28,490 nucleotides of DNA from Protofrankia sp963555915 (GCF_963555915.1 NZ_CAUVXL010000130.1:1-28490); one strand, 5' to 3'. Numbered from the stretch's first letter, positions 6,861 through 15,666 are shown. Notes: generated from the letters alone by a model not told the origin. Numbers and translations are program-made.

Positions 6861-8453
6861 TCAGGGCTGGAAGCGTAGGAGGGTGAAGTTCTCCCACACC
6901 CTGGCCGACTCGCCCTGGCGCATCACCTCGTCGGCCAGTGGACGCCTGTCCTGCAGACGGCCACGGACCTGGGTACACAGGGTCTCGTACGTCCGGTAGG
7001 CACCCGACCCGGCGAAGAACACCGTGTGGGCGGGGCCGGCCTGCGCGAGTGCCCTGTCGGCGAGGACAACGCCGTTCGCCTTCGAGTTACGCGTCTCGTA
7101 GTCCGTCCAGTCAACGCGGTCCGGCGGTAGGTAGGTCGGGACGACATACACGTGCATCCAGGACGGAACGGTGCGGGACAGGCCCGGACCGAGCTGGTCC
7201 GGGCAGACCAGCAACACGTCGCCGGGCCGCCCGATGCGTTCGAGCACGCCCGCGGCCTGCATCGCCTGAGTGCGGGTGCGGGACAGGTCGCCATAGCCAC
7301 CGACAAGCCCGAGCAACGCACACACGACGATGATCCCGCGGAACAGTCGACTGTCCACGACAACGGTCGCACCGAGGCCGATGACCAACAGGAACGGCAC
7401 GAACGCGGTGGCGGTGTACCGATCCGCCCAGGCGTTGCCCACCACCTTTCCCGCGGCCACCGCGACGAAGAGCGTCACCGTGGCCAGGAAGAACAGCGTG
7501 CGACCCGGTTCCATACCCTTCAGGTCGACCAGGACGTAGCGGCCGTCGACCGCCCGGCCGGCGATCCCCGCGGCGGCGAGCCCGGTGATGAGGAACAGCA
7601 GCGTCCGCCCCTGGGTGGTGGGACCGCCCGCCCACTGCCCGTAGGCATGTGAGATCGCCGCGAAGGTCGCCGGTTCTCCCCATGGCGTCCCGGTGTGCGC
7701 CATCTGGTAGAAGAACCCACCCAACCAGGGAGCGAACACCAGGGCCCCACCGGCGATGCCGGCCAGTGCTGCCAGCGGTGGCCGGACACCCCACGCCGCC
7801 CGCGGCCTCACCACAATCAGCGCAAGCCAGCCGGCCACCGTGAACAGCAGGTAGAAGCACCAGTAGTGGGTGAGCGCCAGCATGCCGGAGCACAGCGCCA
7901 ACGCGGCGACCGAACCCGCCGAGCGCCGCTTGAGCGTGGCTTCCAGTGCCAGCCCGCCAGCTGCGGTCAGCAGCACCACCAGGCTGTACATCCGGGTCTC
8001 GGTGGCGAAGTACAGCGCGAACGGTGAGGTGAGGTAGAGCACCACCGCCACCCGCGCGGCGCGCTCGCCGACGACACGGCGAGCCAGCAGGTACAGCGGC
8101 CCGGCTGCGGCCAGGTTCGTCAGAGCCGACAGTGTCCGCACCGCGAACGTGCCGACTCCGAACAGCTCGATCCAGCCGTGCAACAGCAGGTAGTACAGCG
8201 GCGGCGAACCATCCTGGCGAAGCCCGTCAAACAGCGTTGTGCCGGGCCCGGTCAGCGGAAGCCGCGCAATGGCGACACTCTGCGCCTCGTCCAACCACAA
8301 CGCCTGGCGGGCGGAAAAACGTACCGCCACAGCTGTGACAACGAGAGCGAAAATTATTGTCTTGAAGACAACGCCGTCCCGTTGTACGCGAGGCCGGCTC
8401 CCCTCGGCCGGCCCCGGGATGTTCTCCAACGGCCGTACCGCGACGTCGGTCAC
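6861..8453 (-). CDS. GT39-like membrane glycosyltransferase (GT-C), copy A
   Basis: A 530-residue integral membrane protein of the PMT/ArnT (GT39-like, GT-C) superfamily. ALWLDEAQS (51-59) places the D55-E56 acidic pair in the first external loop, where GT-C enzymes bind metal and activate the acceptor. DGSPPLYYLLLH (81-92) and ATETRMYSL (150-158) are further family blocks. About eleven to twelve helices are followed by a soluble C-terminal region with LVCPDQLGPGLSRTVP and VDWTDYETRNSK. It probably transfers a sugar from polyprenyl phosphate to a wall glycan, lipid or protein; the substrate is unknown. Start GTG 8453 has a strong AGGGGGA about 7 nt upstream. It is clearly paralogous to the gene at 11632-13452, both in the membrane core and in the C-terminal CPDQLGP block. 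It lies 33 bp after the FAD oxidoreductase gene, suggesting an operon. Confidence 0.88.
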   Translation of the reverse strand: MTDVAVRPLENIPGPAEGSRPRVQRDGVVFKTIIFALVVTAVAVRFSARQALWLDEAQSVAIARLPLTGPGTTLFDGLRQDGSPPLYYLLLHGWIELFGVGTFAVRTLSALTNLAAAGPLYLLARRVVGERAARVAVVLYLTSPFALYFATETRMYSLVVLLTAAGGLALEATLKRRSAGSVAALALCSGMLALTHYWCFYLLFTVAGWLALIVVRPRAAWGVRPPLAALAGIAGGALVFAPWLGGFFYQMAHTGTPWGEPATFAAISHAYGQWAGGPTTQGRTLLFLITGLAAAGIAGRAVDGRYVLVDLKGMEPGRTLFFLATVTLFVAVAAGKVVGNAWADRYTATAFVPFLLVIGLGATVVVDSRLFRGIIVVCALLGLVGGYGDLSRTRTQAMQAAGVLERIGRPGDVLLVCPDQLGPGLSRTVPSWMHVYVVPTYLPPDRVDWTDYETRNSKANGVVLADRALAQAGPAHTVFFAGSGAYRTYETLCTQVRGRLQDRRPLADEVMRQGESARVWENFTLLRFQP

Positions 8454-8486
8454 GGTCAGTTCCCCCTCTGGTTCCCGCGACGCCGA

Positions 8487-9980
8487 CTAACGCGGTTCCT
8501 TCGCGTAACCGGGAGAGACCTCTTCGTGATAGTCCTCTTCCACGTTGACGCTCCACACGTCGTGCTCGGCCCCGTCAGCGAGGTTCTGGACGGTAAGCAG
8601 CGCAGTGTACATGGAGTGGTCCTGATTGTTGTACCGATGCATACCGTTGCGGCCCACCGGGTGAACATTCGGTGTGGCCTCGGCCAGCCATCCACGCATG
8701 ATTTCCACGTTCTTCTTGTAGTCCGCGTCGTAGAACGGGTATGCCTTCGGCATGCGGACCACGAAACCGCGTTCCACCTGATCGGCCGGAACCAGACCCA
8801 ACTGGGCGAGTTCCTTGGTGGCCAACGCGATCAGGTCTTCATCGGGCATCGACCACGTCTCGTCGCCCTCGAAGACGAAATACTCCATGCCGAGGCAGGT
8901 GCGTCCCTCCTTTACCAGGAACGGCGACCACGACGCGAAGTTCTGGATGCGCCCGACCAACAGCTCGGGCGAGTGCACGTATATCCAGTTGTCCGGAAAA
9001 CCAGCGGACTCGGGCACCACCAGCGCGACGGTGAGGAAGTCGCGGTAGCGTAGCGCGTTTGCCGCCGCCAGCACGTGGTCGGGGGCGGGCGGATCCATTA
9101 CCCGGATCAGCGAGGAGAACGACATCGACGACACGATCTCGTCCGCACTGTAGCGGTGCTCGGACCCGATGTCGGTCCGGGACGCCTCGGGCGCGCCCGC
9201 TCCGGGGCCGTATCCGCCGGTGACCACGGTGGTCACGCCGCTGGCCCGCCCGTCCGCATGGTGGATCTTGCGGACCTTCTCCTCAAGTATGATCGTACCG
9301 CCGCGCTCGGTGATCTTGTCCGCCGCGGTCTCCCACATCATTCCGGGCCCGTGCTTCGGGTACTGGAATTCCTCGATGAGAGAGGCGATGTCCTTCTGGT
9401 TCCGCTTCGGCATGACCGCGTTCACGATGGCATTGGACAGCGAGAGGTTCTTGATACGCTGCGCCGCCCAGTCAGCCTCGATCGTGTTGGCCGGCACCCC
9501 CCACACCTTCTCGGTGTAGGTCTTGAAGAAGATCCCATAGAGGCGCCAGCCGAAACGGGACGCGACCCAGCCCTCGAATTTGGTCTGGTCCTTCGGCGGC
9601 CGGACCCTCGCCCAGAAGTAGGAGAAGATGCATCGCGCCGCCTCAAGCACGCCGAGGCCGCGCAGAGCATTGCCGGCGCGCAGCGGGTAGTCGAACAGTT
9701 TCCCGTTGTACATGATGCGGCTCGACCGCGGGCGCATCAGAAAATCCTCATCAGGCAGAATCTCGTGCCAAAGAGTCTCGACCTCGGGCACCTTGGTGAA
9801 GAACCGGTGCCCGCCGATGTCGAAGCGCCAGCCTTCACGCTCCGCGGTGCGGCTGATACCTCCCACCACCGAGTCACCTTCGAGAACCGTCACGGGTACG
9901 TCCCGCTTCACCAGCTCCCAGCCGGCTGTCAGACCTGCCGGTCCGGCTCCGATAACGACGACCTCGGGCTTTTCGGCCAC
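8487..9980 (-). CDS. FAD-dependent oxidoreductase, UGM/HemY-like
   Basis: A 497-residue cytoplasmic flavoprotein. The N-terminus VVVIGAGPAGLTAGWEL (7-23) is the FAD dinucleotide-binding fold with GAGPAG at 11-16 and E34 at the end of the second strand. WRFDIGGHRFFTK (51-63), YNGKLFDYPL, and TYTEKVWGVPANTIEADWAAQRIKNLSL match the COG1232 group, which includes protoporphyrinogen-oxidase-like and UDP-galactopyranose-mutase-like enzymes. A stretch rich in Gly, Ala and Ser (about 255-280) is an insertion. Location between GT-C glycosyltransferases favours a role in preparing a nucleotide or lipid-linked sugar over haem synthesis, but this is inference. GTG 9980 is preferred over ATG 10019 because GAGGAGAGG lies about 9 nt upstream. 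Confidence 0.85.
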   Translation of the reverse strand: MAEKPEVVVIGAGPAGLTAGWELVKRDVPVTVLEGDSVVGGISRTAEREGWRFDIGGHRFFTKVPEVETLWHEILPDEDFLMRPRSSRIMYNGKLFDYPLRAGNALRGLGVLEAARCIFSYFWARVRPPKDQTKFEGWVASRFGWRLYGIFFKTYTEKVWGVPANTIEADWAAQRIKNLSLSNAIVNAVMPKRNQKDIASLIEEFQYPKHGPGMMWETAADKITERGGTIILEEKVRKIHHADGRASGVTTVVTGGYGPGAGAPEASRTDIGSEHRYSADEIVSSMSFSSLIRVMDPPAPDHVLAAANALRYRDFLTVALVVPESAGFPDNWIYVHSPELLVGRIQNFASWSPFLVKEGRTCLGMEYFVFEGDETWSMPDEDLIALATKELAQLGLVPADQVERGFVVRMPKAYPFYDADYKKNVEIMRGWLAEATPNVHPVGRNGMHRYNNQDHSMYTALLTVQNLADGAEHDVWSVNVEEDYHEEVSPGYAKEPR

Positions 9981-10180
9981 TGTGCCTGACCTCTCCTCAA
10001 CTCCGCACGCGATGGTCATCCGCGCGACACACTTAGAACACCGCTGGACAATAGTCCGGCTCGGCTTCTCAGTCTGGCATGAGCCGCCCGGGCACCTGCC
10101 CGCACCCCCTCACGATTGCCACCGCGCGATCTCGGCCAACCGGCTCGGAGTCGACGCGGCGACCCGGTAACGACTCTGGC

Positions 10181-11635
10181 ATGGTGCACGTCATGGCGGC
10201 GTTCCTACCCGGCCGGGCGAACAATCCGACCACGACCTGCGGGTGGTTACGCCGGGACCGCCCGGCCGGGGGGACGCCAGGCCCGCTGCTGCTCGGCTGG
10301 TGTGCCGTCGCGGCGGGCATCGCCGCGGGCGACGGGCGCGGCCCATGGCCGCTGCCGTTGGTGCTGGTTGGCTGGGGTGCGGTGCTCGTCGGTGTCGCCA
10401 ACGCGGGCGTCCCGGACCCTGGCCTGAACCCTGGCCCGGACCCCGACACGGACGCGCGCCCTGGCCGCGGGACGCCGTGGGTGATGCTGGCCGTGGTCCT
10501 CGCGGTGGGGGTGGCGATGCGTCCCCGGTACTACGCCGGCGGCGGATGGGCGTCCGTCTCCGATGCGCTCGGCGTGGCCGGCGGTCTGCTCACCGCCGGG
10601 TCGATCCTGGGGTGGCTGCGCCGGGCGCCGGGCGACCGCGCCACGGCGCGGTGGCTGGCATCACCGGCGTGCTTCTGGCCGGTTGTCGGCCTCATGACGG
10701 CCGCCGGCGTCACTATGATCATCGCAGCGCCGCAGCCGCGCATCGACGTCTTCCATCTCCTGCAGGTCTCCGCCCGCGGCCTGGTCGACGGCTCGGACAT
10801 GTACCGCCAGCAGTGGGCGCCCAGCCGCGCCGGGTATCCGGCGCACCAGTTGTTCGACGTCTACCCGTACCTGCCGGGCACCACGCTCCTCCTCGCGCCC
10901 TTCCGCCTGCTACTCGCCGACGTCCGCTACGGCCTGCTGCTCGCCTCGGTGGTCACGGCCGTCGCCATCCGCGCGATCATGTCTCGGGACGACGCGCAGG
11001 CAGGGACGAGGCTCCCGCCGGCGCTACCACTGCTCGTACTGGCCTTCCCCGGCTCCATGTACGCCCTCCAGCAGTCCTGGACTGAGCCGCTGCTCACCGC
11101 GTGCATCAGCCTGCTGGTGTGGGCGGTGACATCGGGCCGGGGCCGCTGGGCGGTCGTCGCGTTCGCCGTCGCCCTCGCCAGCAAGCAGCACATGGCACTG
11201 CTGGTCCCGGTCGCCGCGGCCTGGCCGGCGTTCGGGCCCAGGCGCGCGCTGGCATCGGTCGCGCTGGCGGCCGCCGCCGTCGCGCCCTGGGTGGTCGTCG
11301 GCCCGTCGGACTTCTGGGGAGACGCGGTGCTGACCAACCTCCGCTATCCCGTCCACGGGGATTCGCTGTCCGTGCCCGGTGTGCTCGCGCACACGGGGAT
11401 CACCACCGGTTTCGGCCCGATGGCGGTCGCGCTGACGGTCGCCTACTGGCTCGCCTGGCGGATGCGGGCCGGCGCCGCGGAGTTCTGCGCCGGTGCGGGC
11501 GTCGTGCTCCTCACCCTGGATGTCATGAACAAACAGTCGTACTTCAACCACTACACGCTGCCGATGGCCCTGCTGGTGACCGCGCTCGCCGCGGCGGGCG
11601 AGCGCCGGCCCGGACCGTCGGCCGTGCCCGCTTAA
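10181..11635 (+). CDS. GT87-like polytopic membrane glycosyltransferase (GT-C)
   Basis: An integral membrane protein of about 484 residues with roughly eleven hydrophobic helices. PRIDVFHLLQ (D189) after the fourth or fifth helix and MNKQSYFNHYTLP near the C-terminus resemble the GT87/DUF2029 group, which includes mycobacterial mannosyltransferases for lipomannan side chains. YPYLPGTTLLLAPFRLL and SWTEPLL are typical loop and helix edges for this family. It probably uses a polyprenyl-phosphate sugar. The start is uncertain: ATG 10181 gives a compact N-terminus, but ATG 10079 and ATG 10193 are in frame and none has a clear Shine-Dalgarno. It is divergent from the FAD gene and converges on the second GT39-like gene so closely that the two stop codons share the palindrome TTAA at 11632-11635. 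Confidence 0.78.
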   Translation: MVHVMAAFLPGRANNPTTTCGWLRRDRPAGGTPGPLLLGWCAVAAGIAAGDGRGPWPLPLVLVGWGAVLVGVANAGVPDPGLNPGPDPDTDARPGRGTPWVMLAVVLAVGVAMRPRYYAGGGWASVSDALGVAGGLLTAGSILGWLRRAPGDRATARWLASPACFWPVVGLMTAAGVTMIIAAPQPRIDVFHLLQVSARGLVDGSDMYRQQWAPSRAGYPAHQLFDVYPYLPGTTLLLAPFRLLLADVRYGLLLASVVTAVAIRAIMSRDDAQAGTRLPPALPLLVLAFPGSMYALQQSWTEPLLTACISLLVWAVTSGRGRWAVVAFAVALASKQHMALLVPVAAAWPAFGPRRALASVALAAAAVAPWVVVGPSDFWGDAVLTNLRYPVHGDSLSVPGVLAHTGITTGFGPMAVALTVAYWLAWRMRAGAAEFCAGAGVVLLTLDVMNKQSYFNHYTLPMALLVTALAAAGERRPGPSAVPA

Positions 11636-13452
11636 CGCAGGGTGGAGAAGCGCTCCAGCGCCGCACCTTCGTAGACCATGCGGCGATCGACCTGCAGGGT
11701 GCGGTCACGCAGGGCGGCAAGCTGGTCGGACACGACCGCGCAGGCCCCCTCCAGGGTCTTGTAGCCGTCCGCGCGCACGAGGAACACCGCGTGGCCAGGT
11801 CCGGCCATGGTGTTGACCCGGGCGGCGAAGTCCGCGCCGCTGGCCCGTCGCATCCGAGCGGCGTAGTCGACCCAGTCGACCAGTGCCGGCCCGCTCGCGT
11901 CGGCATAGACGATCTGCTTGAGATCAGGATCGCCGTGGCGTTCGATGGCCCGGAACACCGCCGGACCCAGCTGGTCAGGGCAGAAGGCGACCACGTCGCC
12001 GGGTCGGGCCAGCGCCACGATCCGGTTCGCGATCTCCCCGGCCTGGGTACGTTCCTGCCGCGCCATGTTCCAGCCGCCGGACAGCCCCGTCACACAGACA
12101 ATCGTCAGGATGGCCGTGCGTACCCGCCTGGGCAACTGGCCGATACCGAGTGCGGCTAGGAGCAGGAAGGCCGGCAGCGATATCCCGGTATAGCGTTCCG
12201 TATAAGCACTACCACCGGTGGTGTTGACCAGGTAGGCGAGGGCGAGCGGGACGAGCCACAACGCGACCAGGTAACGTCCGGGCACCCGTCCGGTCGGGAC
12301 GATGTGCAGCCCGTCATCCTGCGGCCGGCCCGTCAGGCCAAGCAGCGCCGCTCCGAGCAGAACGACCCCGAGCAGCGCGCCCGTGGACGTCGGTCCGGCC
12401 CAGTCGAACACCGTGTCCAGCAGGACCTGCGCCTGTACCCGCGCCGCCCACGGCGTGCCCGTGTGCAGCATCTGAAACAGGAAGGACGGCATCCACGGTG
12501 CGAACACCACGGCCGACGCAAGCATCGCCAGCAGCGCGGACAGCGTCGGGCGACGGACGGGCGCCCGTCCGCGCGATCGGACCGCGAGGAACACCGCAAC
12601 GGTGGTGACCAGCAGAAACGTCCAGTAGTGCGTGTAGACCAGCGCCGCGGTGGACACGGTCAGCACCGCCAGTCGGCGCCGTGTCGGGCGTTCCAACGCC
12701 CGCACCAACGCGAGCCCGAACAGCAGCACCAGCAGCACCACCAGCGAGTACATCCGGGTCTCGCTGCCGTACCGGATCGCGTATGGCGAGCACGCGAACA
12801 GCAACAGGGCCGCCGTCCCCACCCGCCCGGGCGTGGCGCCGTCACCGCTGCCGAACATCGCCGCCACCCGCCCGACCCGCCGCCCGGCGATCCAGGCGAC
12901 CGGCAGGGTGATCAGCGACAGGATGCCCGACAGCGCCCGGACCGCGACGTCCCCGGTCCCGAACAACCTGATCCACATGTGCAGGAGCAGGTAGTACAGG
13001 GGCGGCGAACCGTCGTGGCGCAGCGCGTCGAGCAGCTGACCGACCGGTCTGCGAGAGATCTCCACCGTGAGCGATTCGTCCAGCCACAGGTGGCTCGGCG
13101 TGACAAACCGCAAGGACGCGCCGACCCCGATCGCACCCAGCACCGCGGCTATCAGCAGCTGGCGGATCCACCGGTCCCGCATCGGCGTCCATCTGGGCGG
13201 CACTGACCAGCCGCCGGCACCTCCGGGGTCGAACACCGGCCGGCGGTCGGGCCGCTCGAGATCGCGCCGAACCGCAACCTCCGCCCGGGGCCTAGTGGTC
13301 GGCGCCGTCGCCACGGCCGATGGCACCGGTGCCATCGCGACCGGTACGACGGACACGGATGTCGATGCGGGCACGTCCGCCACCGGACTCCCAGAAAGGT
13401 CGGTGCTCACCACCGAGACGGTACCCACAGTGTCACCAGGCCGATCGGCCAT
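11632..13452 (-). CDS. GT39-like membrane glycosyltransferase (GT-C), copy B
   Basis: A 606-residue paralogue of the 6861-8453 gene. A long Val/Ala/Pro/Thr-rich N-terminal tail (about 90 residues, predicted cytoplasmic) precedes the first helix. LWLDESLTVEI then gives the acidic pair D125-E126. DGSPPLYYLLLHMW and YGSETRMYSLVVLL repeat the family blocks seen in copy A. The C-terminal soluble part again has CPDQLGPAVFRA, VDWVDYAARM and GHAVFLVRADGYKTLE. Expected role is sugar transfer from a polyprenyl-phosphate donor on the outer face of the membrane; the acceptor is unknown. ATG 13452 is used; GTG 13470 is an in-frame alternative, and neither has a good Shine-Dalgarno. It lies 63 bp downstream of the helicase gene on the same strand, so they may be co-transcribed. 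Confidence 0.87.
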   Translation of the reverse strand: MADRPGDTVGTVSVVSTDLSGSPVADVPASTSVSVVPVAMAPVPSAVATAPTTRPRAEVAVRRDLERPDRRPVFDPGGAGGWSVPPRWTPMRDRWIRQLLIAAVLGAIGVGASLRFVTPSHLWLDESLTVEISRRPVGQLLDALRHDGSPPLYYLLLHMWIRLFGTGDVAVRALSGILSLITLPVAWIAGRRVGRVAAMFGSGDGATPGRVGTAALLLFACSPYAIRYGSETRMYSLVVLLVLLFGLALVRALERPTRRRLAVLTVSTAALVYTHYWTFLLVTTVAVFLAVRSRGRAPVRRPTLSALLAMLASAVVFAPWMPSFLFQMLHTGTPWAARVQAQVLLDTVFDWAGPTSTGALLGVVLLGAALLGLTGRPQDDGLHIVPTGRVPGRYLVALWLVPLALAYLVNTTGGSAYTERYTGISLPAFLLLAALGIGQLPRRVRTAILTIVCVTGLSGGWNMARQERTQAGEIANRIVALARPGDVVAFCPDQLGPAVFRAIERHGDPDLKQIVYADASGPALVDWVDYAARMRRASGADFAARVNTMAGPGHAVFLVRADGYKTLEGACAVVSDQLAALRDRTLQVDRRMVYEGAALERFSTLR

Positions 13453-13471
13453 GTCAGCCGCTCGACGCACC

Positions 13472-13498
13472 GCATGGTCGGCATGGTCGGCATGGTCG
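13472..13498. repeat. GCATGGTCG x3, 9-bp repeat upstream of GT39-like copy B
   Basis: Three perfect tandem copies in the short gap between the helicase stop and the glycosyltransferase start, where the ribosome-binding site should lie. On the minus strand each unit holds an ATG out of frame with the glycosyltransferase. Confidence 0.88.
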
Positions 13499-13515
13499 GC
13501 GGGGTAGCGGTCGGC

Positions 13516-15666
13516 TCAGTGCCGGTCGGCGAGGTCGTCCGGGTCAACCGGGATCTCCTGCGCGAGCATGACGGGCAGAAGCGTGCAACGCTGGCGACCG
13601 TCGGCCTGGCGCACCGCGCTGCGCAACGCCGGGCCACCCACCGACACCACCGACAGATGCCGCTGGGCCCGGGTCAGCGCGGTGTAGATCAGCGGGCGGG
13701 TCAGCATCCGGCCCGCCTCCGGCGGGAACACCGCCACCACGGCCGGCCACTCACTGCCCTGAGCGCGATGGACCGTGACCGCCCAACCGTGCCGCAGATC
13801 TCCGACCGCTCCGCCCGGGACCTCGACATCCCCGCCGGGAAAGGCCACCGTGAGCGCGCCTCGATCACCGACGCCGCGTACCACCCCGATCTCCCCGTTG
13901 GCGAACCCGTCGTCAAGATGGTTCGCGGTGGCAACCACCCGGTCGCCGACGTCGAACCCGCCCGATGCCCCCCCAGCCGGTGCCCCGGCACCGGGGTTGA
14001 GTACCTGCTTGAGTGCCTTGTTCAGCGCGGCCGTCCCGGCGGGTCCACCGTGGACGGGAGTCACGACCTGAACGTCCGCGACGGATATTCCCAGTGCCCG
14101 CGGGATGGAGTCGGTGACAAGCTGGACAACCCGGTGGGCCGCCTCCCCGGCACTGCGGGCGGGAACCGCCACCACCTCGCGGTCCGGCCCGGACGGGGGA
14201 GGCGGGAGCTCACCCGCGCGGACCGCCATGGCGAGCGTCGCGATCCCACCGCCTTCGGACTGCCGGTAGAGCCGCTGCAGTTCGGTGACGGGCGCCACCT
14301 GCGCCGCGAGCAGGTCTGCGAGCACCCGGCCCGGACCGATGCTGGGTAGCTGGGCGGGGTCTCCGACGAGCAGCAGATGGGTACCGTCGGCGCACGCGTC
14401 GAACAGTGCGGCGGCGAGCTCAGCGTCGAGCATGGACGCCTCGTCGACGACGACGAGGTCGGCCTCGATGGGATTCTCCGCGTCGCGGGCGAAGGCTCCC
14501 GACGTTCCCTGCGCCGCCAACAGCCGGTGCAAGGTGCTCGCCGGCCACTCACACAGCTCCTCCAGGCGTTTGGCGGCCCGCCCGGTCGGAGCCGCCAGGG
14601 CGATCCGCGCGCCGGCCGCGTGGGCGAGGCGCACGACCGCGGCTACCGTCCGGCTCTTGCCGGTCCCCGGTCCGCCGGTGAGCATGCTCACCCCGACTTC
14701 GAGCGCGGTCCGGGCCGCGTGCAGCTGGGTCTGATCAAGGCCGGCCAGGACGGTGGCAAGATCGTCGGCGCCGCCACCATCGCTGGCGCCGTCGTTGTCC
14801 GGATCCCCGCCCTCATCCTCATCTTCATCTTCGGGGTCGGGGTCGACGCCTTCCTCCGCGAGGTCGTCGAACATCCCCGGATGGTCAACCGGCGCCGCGG
14901 CGGGCACCGGTACCGGGATGGCCGCCGGCGCTGACCGCGTGCTCCCGGGGCTCAGCGGCTCGGCGATGGCCAGCAGCCGGGCGACACCCTCGGCCACCGT
15001 CCGCTCGGCCCCGGCGTACCGGTCGAGCGCGGCCAGCTCACCGTTTATGATCACACGGCCATCTTCGATCGCGATACGCAGCGCCGCGCCCGGGTCCGCG
15101 ACACCGTCGCGGGCCGCCGTCCGCACGAGCATGTCCAATGGCGCCGCGGTGTCACCGAAGCGGGAGGCGGCCCGACCGAGCAGGTAGGCGACCACAGCCG
15201 GGCCACGCCGGGGATCGTCACGCCCGGCGCCCGTCGCGCGGGCAAACCGGTCGGCCTGGGCGAGTTCGGCCTCGCCGCCGGCGAGCAGTGCCCACGGATC
15301 CGCGCTCAGCGCGTCGGCCACCCCCGGCCCGAGCTCGTCGACCAGCCTGCGCACCAGGCGGGCCGGCAGATCGGCCGCGACGAGCAACTCGGCCGCGCGA
15401 TAGGCACCGCCGGCAGCGGCAAAGGAGTCCACTAACCGCCGGGCCCGCGCAGGGGTGACGCCCTGGACCGTTGCCAACCGGGTCGCGTCGACGTCCGCCG
15501 GGCCCCGGATCCCCGCCTCGGGTAGCCGGGCGGCGGTCGTCCGGCCGAGCCCCGGCCACAGCCCCGCCGCGCAGAACGCGCCGAAGACGGTCACCGGATC
15601 GACCGCCGGAACCTCACCCGGTGGCGCACCGGGGGTCTGGTCAGTCAGGCTTGTCTCGGCTGCCAT
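13516..15666 (-). CDS. RecD2-like ATP-dependent 5'-3' DNA helicase (SF1B)
   Basis: A 716-residue helicase. Residues 20-130 carry helix-hairpin-helix-like segments (GLWPGLGRTTAARLPEAGI; LATVQGVTPARARRLVD) typical of RecD2 N-termini. The motor has Q312 (DQTQLHAART), Walker A GGPGTGKS (331-338, K337), LAAPTGRAAKRL (motif Ia), VVVDEASMLD (405-414, D408/E409) and LLLVGDPAQLPSIGPGRVL (motif III). ELQRLYRQS (motif IV), VTPVHGGPAGTAALN, WAVTVHRAQGSEW (motif V) and YTALTRAQRHLSVV (motif VI) follow. RecD2 helicases unwind DNA in repair and recombination without RecBC, and no recB or recC is in the window. A 35-residue acidic run (about 268-302) links the N-terminal part to the motor. Start ATG 15666 lacks a clear Shine-Dalgarno. 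Confidence 0.93.
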   Translation of the reverse strand: MAAETSLTDQTPGAPPGEVPAVDPVTVFGAFCAAGLWPGLGRTTAARLPEAGIRGPADVDATRLATVQGVTPARARRLVDSFAAAGGAYRAAELLVAADLPARLVRRLVDELGPGVADALSADPWALLAGGEAELAQADRFARATGAGRDDPRRGPAVVAYLLGRAASRFGDTAAPLDMLVRTAARDGVADPGAALRIAIEDGRVIINGELAALDRYAGAERTVAEGVARLLAIAEPLSPGSTRSAPAAIPVPVPAAAPVDHPGMFDDLAEEGVDPDPEDEDEDEGGDPDNDGASDGGGADDLATVLAGLDQTQLHAARTALEVGVSMLTGGPGTGKSRTVAAVVRLAHAAGARIALAAPTGRAAKRLEELCEWPASTLHRLLAAQGTSGAFARDAENPIEADLVVVDEASMLDAELAAALFDACADGTHLLLVGDPAQLPSIGPGRVLADLLAAQVAPVTELQRLYRQSEGGGIATLAMAVRAGELPPPPSGPDREVVAVPARSAGEAAHRVVQLVTDSIPRALGISVADVQVVTPVHGGPAGTAALNKALKQVLNPGAGAPAGGASGGFDVGDRVVATANHLDDGFANGEIGVVRGVGDRGALTVAFPGGDVEVPGGAVGDLRHGWAVTVHRAQGSEWPAVVAVFPPEAGRMLTRPLIYTALTRAQRHLSVVSVGGPALRSAVRQADGRQRCTLLPVMLAQEIPVDPDDLADRH

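Noticed and set aside
8487..9980. Calling the flavoprotein hemG/hemY or glf
   Set aside because: Motifs fit the broader COG1232 group but do not separate protoporphyrinogen oxidase from UDP-galactopyranose mutase-like enzymes; no gene symbol is justified.
11101..12159. Plus-strand frame of 352 codons over the GT87/GT39 junction
   Set aside because: It is a shadow of two genes with clear membrane-protein composition and has no motif of its own.
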